Of a stretch of DNA of 18,260 nt, positions 16,032-18,260 are shown one piece after another. Every line of letters starts with the position of its first letter. Positions within the stretch are counted from its first letter, which is position 1. The notes beneath the pieces are model-generated. The model made no database searches. It worked only from the letters and a program-made list of their open reading frames with translations, and had not been told where the DNA came from. The stretch is from JBIOJM01 sp044450785 (GTDB lineage Bacteria > Planctomycetota > Planctomycetia > Isosphaerales > Isosphaeraceae). A program made the position numbers and the translations under genes. The stretch lies in assembly GCA_044450785.1 (NCBI GenBank), contig JBIOJM010000203.1, positions 1-18,260 on the forward strand, read 5' to 3'.

Positions 16032-16499
16032 TTAGCACAAGGCATCGGCCTCGATGGCGGGCTTGGAAACGGGCCTGTGTGCAGCCTCCGCAGGTGACCT
16101 CACCGCGAGGATTGTGCCGCAGATCATGCCGGTCACGCCAATGGCCCCGGCTGACGAGGCGATGGCGATGGCGATCGCATGGTTCACCCAGCCCCCCTGA
16201 CTGGCGGCCAGGAAACCCCAGAACGCCACCCAGAGGGCCGTCGAGTAGCACTTGCGACTGAGCGACCCGCTTTCTTCCTCTTTGTCACCGCCTGAGAGGG
16301 TGCCGAATGCCGCCTTGATCCGCGCGGTTGCCGCGTGGTCGGGCATTTCGCGGCCCAGATCCAGGGCCTTCATCCGCTCTTGGTGGCTGAGGTATCGTTC
16401 CCGGCGGTAGTGCAAGAATCCCCCTATGATCGCCACCAAGGCGATCAGAAACGTGCCGCCGAGGAGGCTGTAGATTACGTTTGTTGTATCTGGGTTCAT
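16032..16499 (-). CDS. Small membrane protein of unknown function
   Basis: A 155-residue protein with an N-terminal membrane helix (about 8-30, VIYSLLGGTFLIALVAIIGGF). A basic/charged linker follows, containing 'HQERMKALDLGREMPD', a phrase common after the first helix in small membrane proteins of unknown function (DUF6249-like). Then come two further hydrophobic segments (about 88-108 and 110-137). ATG 16499 is chosen over a start at 16571 because GGGAGG lies about 11 bases before it and the hydrophobic segment follows at the normal distance. It is convergent with the glycosyltransferase gene and next to the recombination-prone tRNA region. No function can be assigned. Confidence 0.7.
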   Translation of the reverse strand: MNPDTTNVIYSLLGGTFLIALVAIIGGFLHYRRERYLSHQERMKALDLGREMPDHAATARIKAAFGTLSGGDKEEESGSLSRKCYSTALWVAFWGFLAASQGGWVNHAIAIAIASSAGAIGVTGMICGTILAVRSPAEAAHRPVSKPAIEADALC

Positions 16500-16629
16500 A
16501 TCGAAGATGCCTCCCGCGAAGCCGGGTGATGCGCGTTTTGAGGATTGGGCCTCAGATCGAGACGGCCTCAAACGGAGTTTTATGGGAAAGCGCCGGTGAG
16601 GGCGGAGGTTATTCGGGTGCGAAGACGGT

Positions 16630-16839
16630 TTATTCTAGCCCCTTACCGCATCGCTTGGGAGGCCCTCTCAGTGTGTCGGTGGCGAGCGGGACGCGGACCT
16701 GTTTCTTGCCCTCCCGCCAGCAGGTGTACGATGTGGCGCTCTTCTCGCGGACTCTGGCGGCCCCCGGCGTGTTCAGCGGGACGCGTTCGCCTTGTGCATC
16801 CACTCAGTGGGTGATTAGAATCTTCTGCAGGCTCGCCAT
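16630..16839 (-). pseudogene. Decayed N-terminus of a tyrosine integrase
   Basis: On the minus strand ATG 16839, with a perfect AGGAG 8 bases upstream, opens MASLQKILITH. TGA at 16804-16806 interrupts it, and the same frame then continues VDAQGERVPLNTPGAARV, REKSATSYTCWREGKKQ and VRVPLATDT to TAA at 16630-16632. As I recall them, planctomycete tyrosine integrases often start this way: a short basic start, '(P)GTPGARKV.EKS..WY', a basic WREGKK turn, then 'VPLATDK.AA..ML'. After ATD a shift of frame would read ERASQAM, close to the expected continuation, so a second lesion is likely. The core-binding and catalytic domains are absent: the next gene, a small membrane protein, starts at 16499. It is a fossil of an earlier integration event beside tRNA-Thr. 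Confidence 0.6.
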
Positions 16840-16881
16840 GATGGCGGCTCCTGGCCAGAGACCGTTGCAAACCGCACCTTT

Positions 16882-16904
16882 TGGTTGTAACACTGGTTGT
16901 AACA
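16882..16904. repeat. Tandem 11-bp direct repeat near integrase remnant
   Basis: TGGTTGTAACA occurs at 16882-16892 and again at 16894-16904, with one base between the copies. The pair lies about 45 bp before the start codon of the integrase remnant. Close direct repeats of this size are typical of arm-type binding sites of tyrosine recombinases. The copies share a TTGTA(A/G)C core with the other pair at 17186-17207. Confidence 0.55.
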
Positions 16905-17039
16905 ATTCCCGGCCTGGAGCGGCTTTACAAGGCCAGCAATGACTCGGTTCGAGGGCGGCAAGACAATCGGCGAAAGAAGTCTCAAGTACTATGAAACAAG
17001 GGCGTTGACGCGGTTTGTCTCGACGTGACTCGATATGAC

Positions 17040-17112
17040 GCCACCGTAGCTCAATCGGTAGAGCACCGCTTTCGTAAAGCGGGGGTTGAGGGTTCGAGTC
17101 CCCCCGGTGGCT
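17040..17112 (+). tRNA. tRNA-Thr (anticodon CGT)
   Basis: A full cloverleaf folds by eye. The acceptor stem is GCCACCG (17040-17046) with CGGTGGC (17105-17111) and discriminator T at 17112. The D arm is GCTC/GAGC. The anticodon arm is CCGCT/AGCGG around the loop TTCGTAA, giving anticodon CGT, which reads ACG (Thr). The T loop is TTCGAGT on a GAGGG/CCCCC stem with one A-C mismatch. The 3' CCA is not encoded. The right flank carries a terminator hairpin and an integrase gene reading toward the tRNA, so this gene is a likely integration target. Confidence 0.95.
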
Positions 17113-17117
17113 CTTGA

Positions 17118-17159
17118 CGAAAACGCCGCAAGCACCATAGCTTGCGGCGTTTTCGTTTT
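17118..17159 (+). terminator. Strong intrinsic terminator after tRNA-Thr
   Basis: CGAAAACGCCGCAAGC (17118-17133) and GCTTGCGGCGTTTTCG (17140-17155) are perfect reverse complements. They make a 16-bp stem with an ACCATA loop, followed by TTTT (17156-17159). It starts five bases after the tRNA 3' end and fits a rho-independent terminator of the tRNA transcript. On the opposite strand it also lies after the integrase stop, so it may work in both directions. Confidence 0.85.
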
Positions 17160-17185
17160 CAGCGAATCGCGCTACGTGACGGCTG

Positions 17186-17207
17186 TTTTGTAGCCATTTT
17201 GTAGCCA
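17186..17207. repeat. Perfect tandem 11-bp direct repeat beside integrase
   Basis: TTTTGTAGCCA occurs twice back to back (17186-17196 and 17197-17207), ending 3 bp before the integrase stop codon. Its place between the tRNA target and the int gene, and its tandem form, fit arm-type integrase binding sites of the attL/attP region. Binding has not been shown; this reading follows from known tyrosine recombinase systems. Confidence 0.6.
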
Positions 17208-17210
17208 ATC

Positions 17211-18260
17211 TCACCCGAACATTCGATCGAGGCCATCGGCGAGCAAGGCGTCGTCGGTCGGCAGAACGTGGGCGTAGACTCGCAAGGTAAGTTCGATCGA
17301 GGCGTGGCCCAAACGCTGGGAAACCGCCTTAATTGAGTGGCCCTGCGCCAGCAGGCTCGTGGCGTGTGTGTGCCTCATGTCGTGGAACCGGATATTCGGC
17401 AGCAACGCGGCTTGAGTGCCTCTCTCATCCGCCAGCGTGACAGCTCTTTCGTTTGCTCTCTTGAGGACTGGCTTGAACACTTGACGGATCAGATTCGACT
17501 TTCCGATGAACCGGCCCGGTTTGGTGCAGAAGACCGGCCCGGCGATGTTGCCTTCCTTGAGCATCGCATGGCGGTGCTCTTGCAGCGCGTCGAGAACGAA
17601 TCTCGGCAGCTTGATCGTGCGCCGACTACGCTTTGATTTCGGTTCTTTCAGGATGAATTCGCCCTTGACCTGCGCCAACGACCGACGCACGCTGAGCGTC
17701 CCTCCGTCGAGGTCGATGTCTGGCCATTGCAGGCCCAACAACTCACCCTGGCGCATCCCGGACCCGATCGCCAGAGCGAACAGAGCATAGAGGCGGTAGC
17801 CCTGCGCCGCGTCGAGAAACTGCTTGACCTGGGGCTCGATTAGAAACAGCATCTCTTTCTCGTCCGGTCTGGCTTTGACCACATCCGCCGCGGGGTTGAA
17901 GGCGATCAGCTTCAACCGAACAGCATGGCGCAGGGCGTTGGTTAGCACGGTGCCAGCCATTTTGCGAGTCCAAGCGGTGGCTTCCCTGCGCTCCATCTCC
18001 GCGTAAAACCCTTCAACGTGGAGCGCTGCCAGCTTGCCGAGCTGAACAGCCCCGAGGATTGGGTTGATGTGTAGCCGGACAAGCTGTTCGTATCTCGCGT
18101 GCGTCGTGGGGCGTACCTTGTTCTTCGCTGTGTTGTCGAGCCAACGCTGAAGGTAATCTCCCACCGTCAAGCGTGCGACGTCGGAGAGCGTCCCATTCGT
18201 CGCTTCGACTTGGAGCTGGCGCAGCTTCTCCTGAACCTCTTGCTTCGTGGCGCCGTACAC
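17211..18260 (-). CDS. Tyrosine-type site-specific integrase (5' end cut off)
   Basis: A phage-type integrase; 349 residues are visible and the gene continues beyond the window edge. The frame is still open at 18260: the last codon is GTG, but it falls in the middle of the N-terminal region ('YGATKQEVQEKLRQL', the end of an arm-binding domain), so it is not taken as the start. In visible numbering the core-binding domain is about 30-125 and the catalytic domain 140-345. All catalytic residues are present: Arg170 in GSGMRQGELLGL, Lys208/210 in EPKSKRSRR, His293 and Arg296 in HDMRHTHATSLL, His319 in QRLGHASIELTL, and nucleophile Tyr329 in RVYAHV. It should cut and rejoin DNA at the tRNA-Thr attachment site. 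Its stop lies 98 bp from the tRNA 3' end. It appears functional. Confidence 0.95.
   Translation of the reverse strand: MYGATKQEVQEKLRQLQVEATNGTLSDVARLTVGDYLQRWLDNTAKNKVRPTTHARYEQLVRLHINPILGAVQLGKLAALHVEGFYAEMERREATAWTRKMAGTVLTNALRHAVRLKLIAFNPAADVVKARPDEKEMLFLIEPQVKQFLDAAQGYRLYALFALAIGSGMRQGELLGLQWPDIDLDGGTLSVRRSLAQVKGEFILKEPKSKRSRRTIKLPRFVLDALQEHRHAMLKEGNIAGPVFCTKPGRFIGKSNLIRQVFKPVLKRANERAVTLADERGTQAALLPNIRFHDMRHTHATSLLAQGHSIKAVSQRLGHASIELTLRVYAHVLPTDDALLADGLDRMFG

Larger units (their letters stand above)
17040..18260. mobile_element. Left end of an element integrated at tRNA-Thr (inferred)
   Basis: The order tRNA-Thr, terminator hairpin, tandem repeats, integrase reading toward the tRNA is the classic left end of an integrative element or genomic island. 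The tRNA is intact, so its 3' end was probably rebuilt by the element's attachment site. The crossover is expected somewhere between the anticodon or T loop and the bases just after 17112. The rest of the element and its far attachment site would lie to the right, outside this window. No second copy of the tRNA 3' end is visible here. Confidence 0.5.

Noticed and set aside
16804..17214. A 136-residue minus-strand frame containing GDSNPQPPLYESGALPIEL
   Set aside because: That phrase is the well-known artefact of translating a tRNA gene antisense. The frame runs across tRNA-Thr and the terminator hairpin, and its last codons are the start of the integrase remnant.
1..18260. CRISPR array
   Set aside because: No regularly spaced repeats with unique spacers were seen; the only direct repeats are the 11-bp pairs near the integrases.

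Overview
The window looks like chromosomal DNA from a high-GC planctomycete, most likely of the Isosphaeraceae/Gemmatales kind. This is an inference. It rests on uniformly GC-rich codon use, a sialate-esterase/ThuA fusion with a signal peptide, a DUF4198-DUF3386 secreted protein, a lipid A/KDO gene (kdsA), many proteins of unknown role, and an integrase remnant of a type I associate with planctomycetes. No ribosomal RNA or other taxonomic marker is present.

Layout. (1) 131-928, minus strand: a two-gene module of a small unknown protein followed 6 bp later by an HNH nuclease. (2) 1262-3992, plus: a secreted carbohydrate-esterase/ThuA fusion and a small unknown protein. (3) 4019-8005, minus: an APC-type permease carrying two C-terminal universal-stress (USP) domains, and a divergent NAD-type isocitrate/isopropylmalate dehydrogenase. 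(4) 8216-10761, plus: a tight three-gene operon (membrane-anchored coiled-coil protein, diacylglycerol/lipid kinase, KDO-8-phosphate synthase) with a credible promoter and a hairpin-bearing leader, which points to envelope lipid/LPS work. (5) 11054-12869, plus: a lipoprotein with a transglutaminase-like fold that lacks two of the three catalytic residues; its TPR-like C-terminus is displaced by one extra G in a run of five. (6) 12947-14516, minus: a DUF4198-DUF3386 secreted protein and a possible 53-residue ORF overlapping its end. (7) 14831-15988, plus: a family-4 glycosyltransferase. (8) 16032-16499, minus: a small membrane protein. (9) 16630-18260: a recombination-prone tRNA locus. It holds a decayed integrase N-terminus, tRNA-Thr(CGT), a perfect 16-bp terminator hairpin, two pairs of 11-bp direct repeats, and an intact but window-truncated tyrosine integrase reading toward the tRNA.

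How it fits together. Most of the window is ordinary backbone: envelope sugar and lipid synthesis, transport with stress sensing, and secreted proteins. The accessory part is the right end, where an integrated element most likely starts at tRNA-Thr and runs out of the window. I did not find a complete new defence or metabolic system. The best leads are the tRNA-Thr integration site with its tandem repeats and fossil integrase, the homopolymer frameshift in the lipoprotein gene, and the HNH module.
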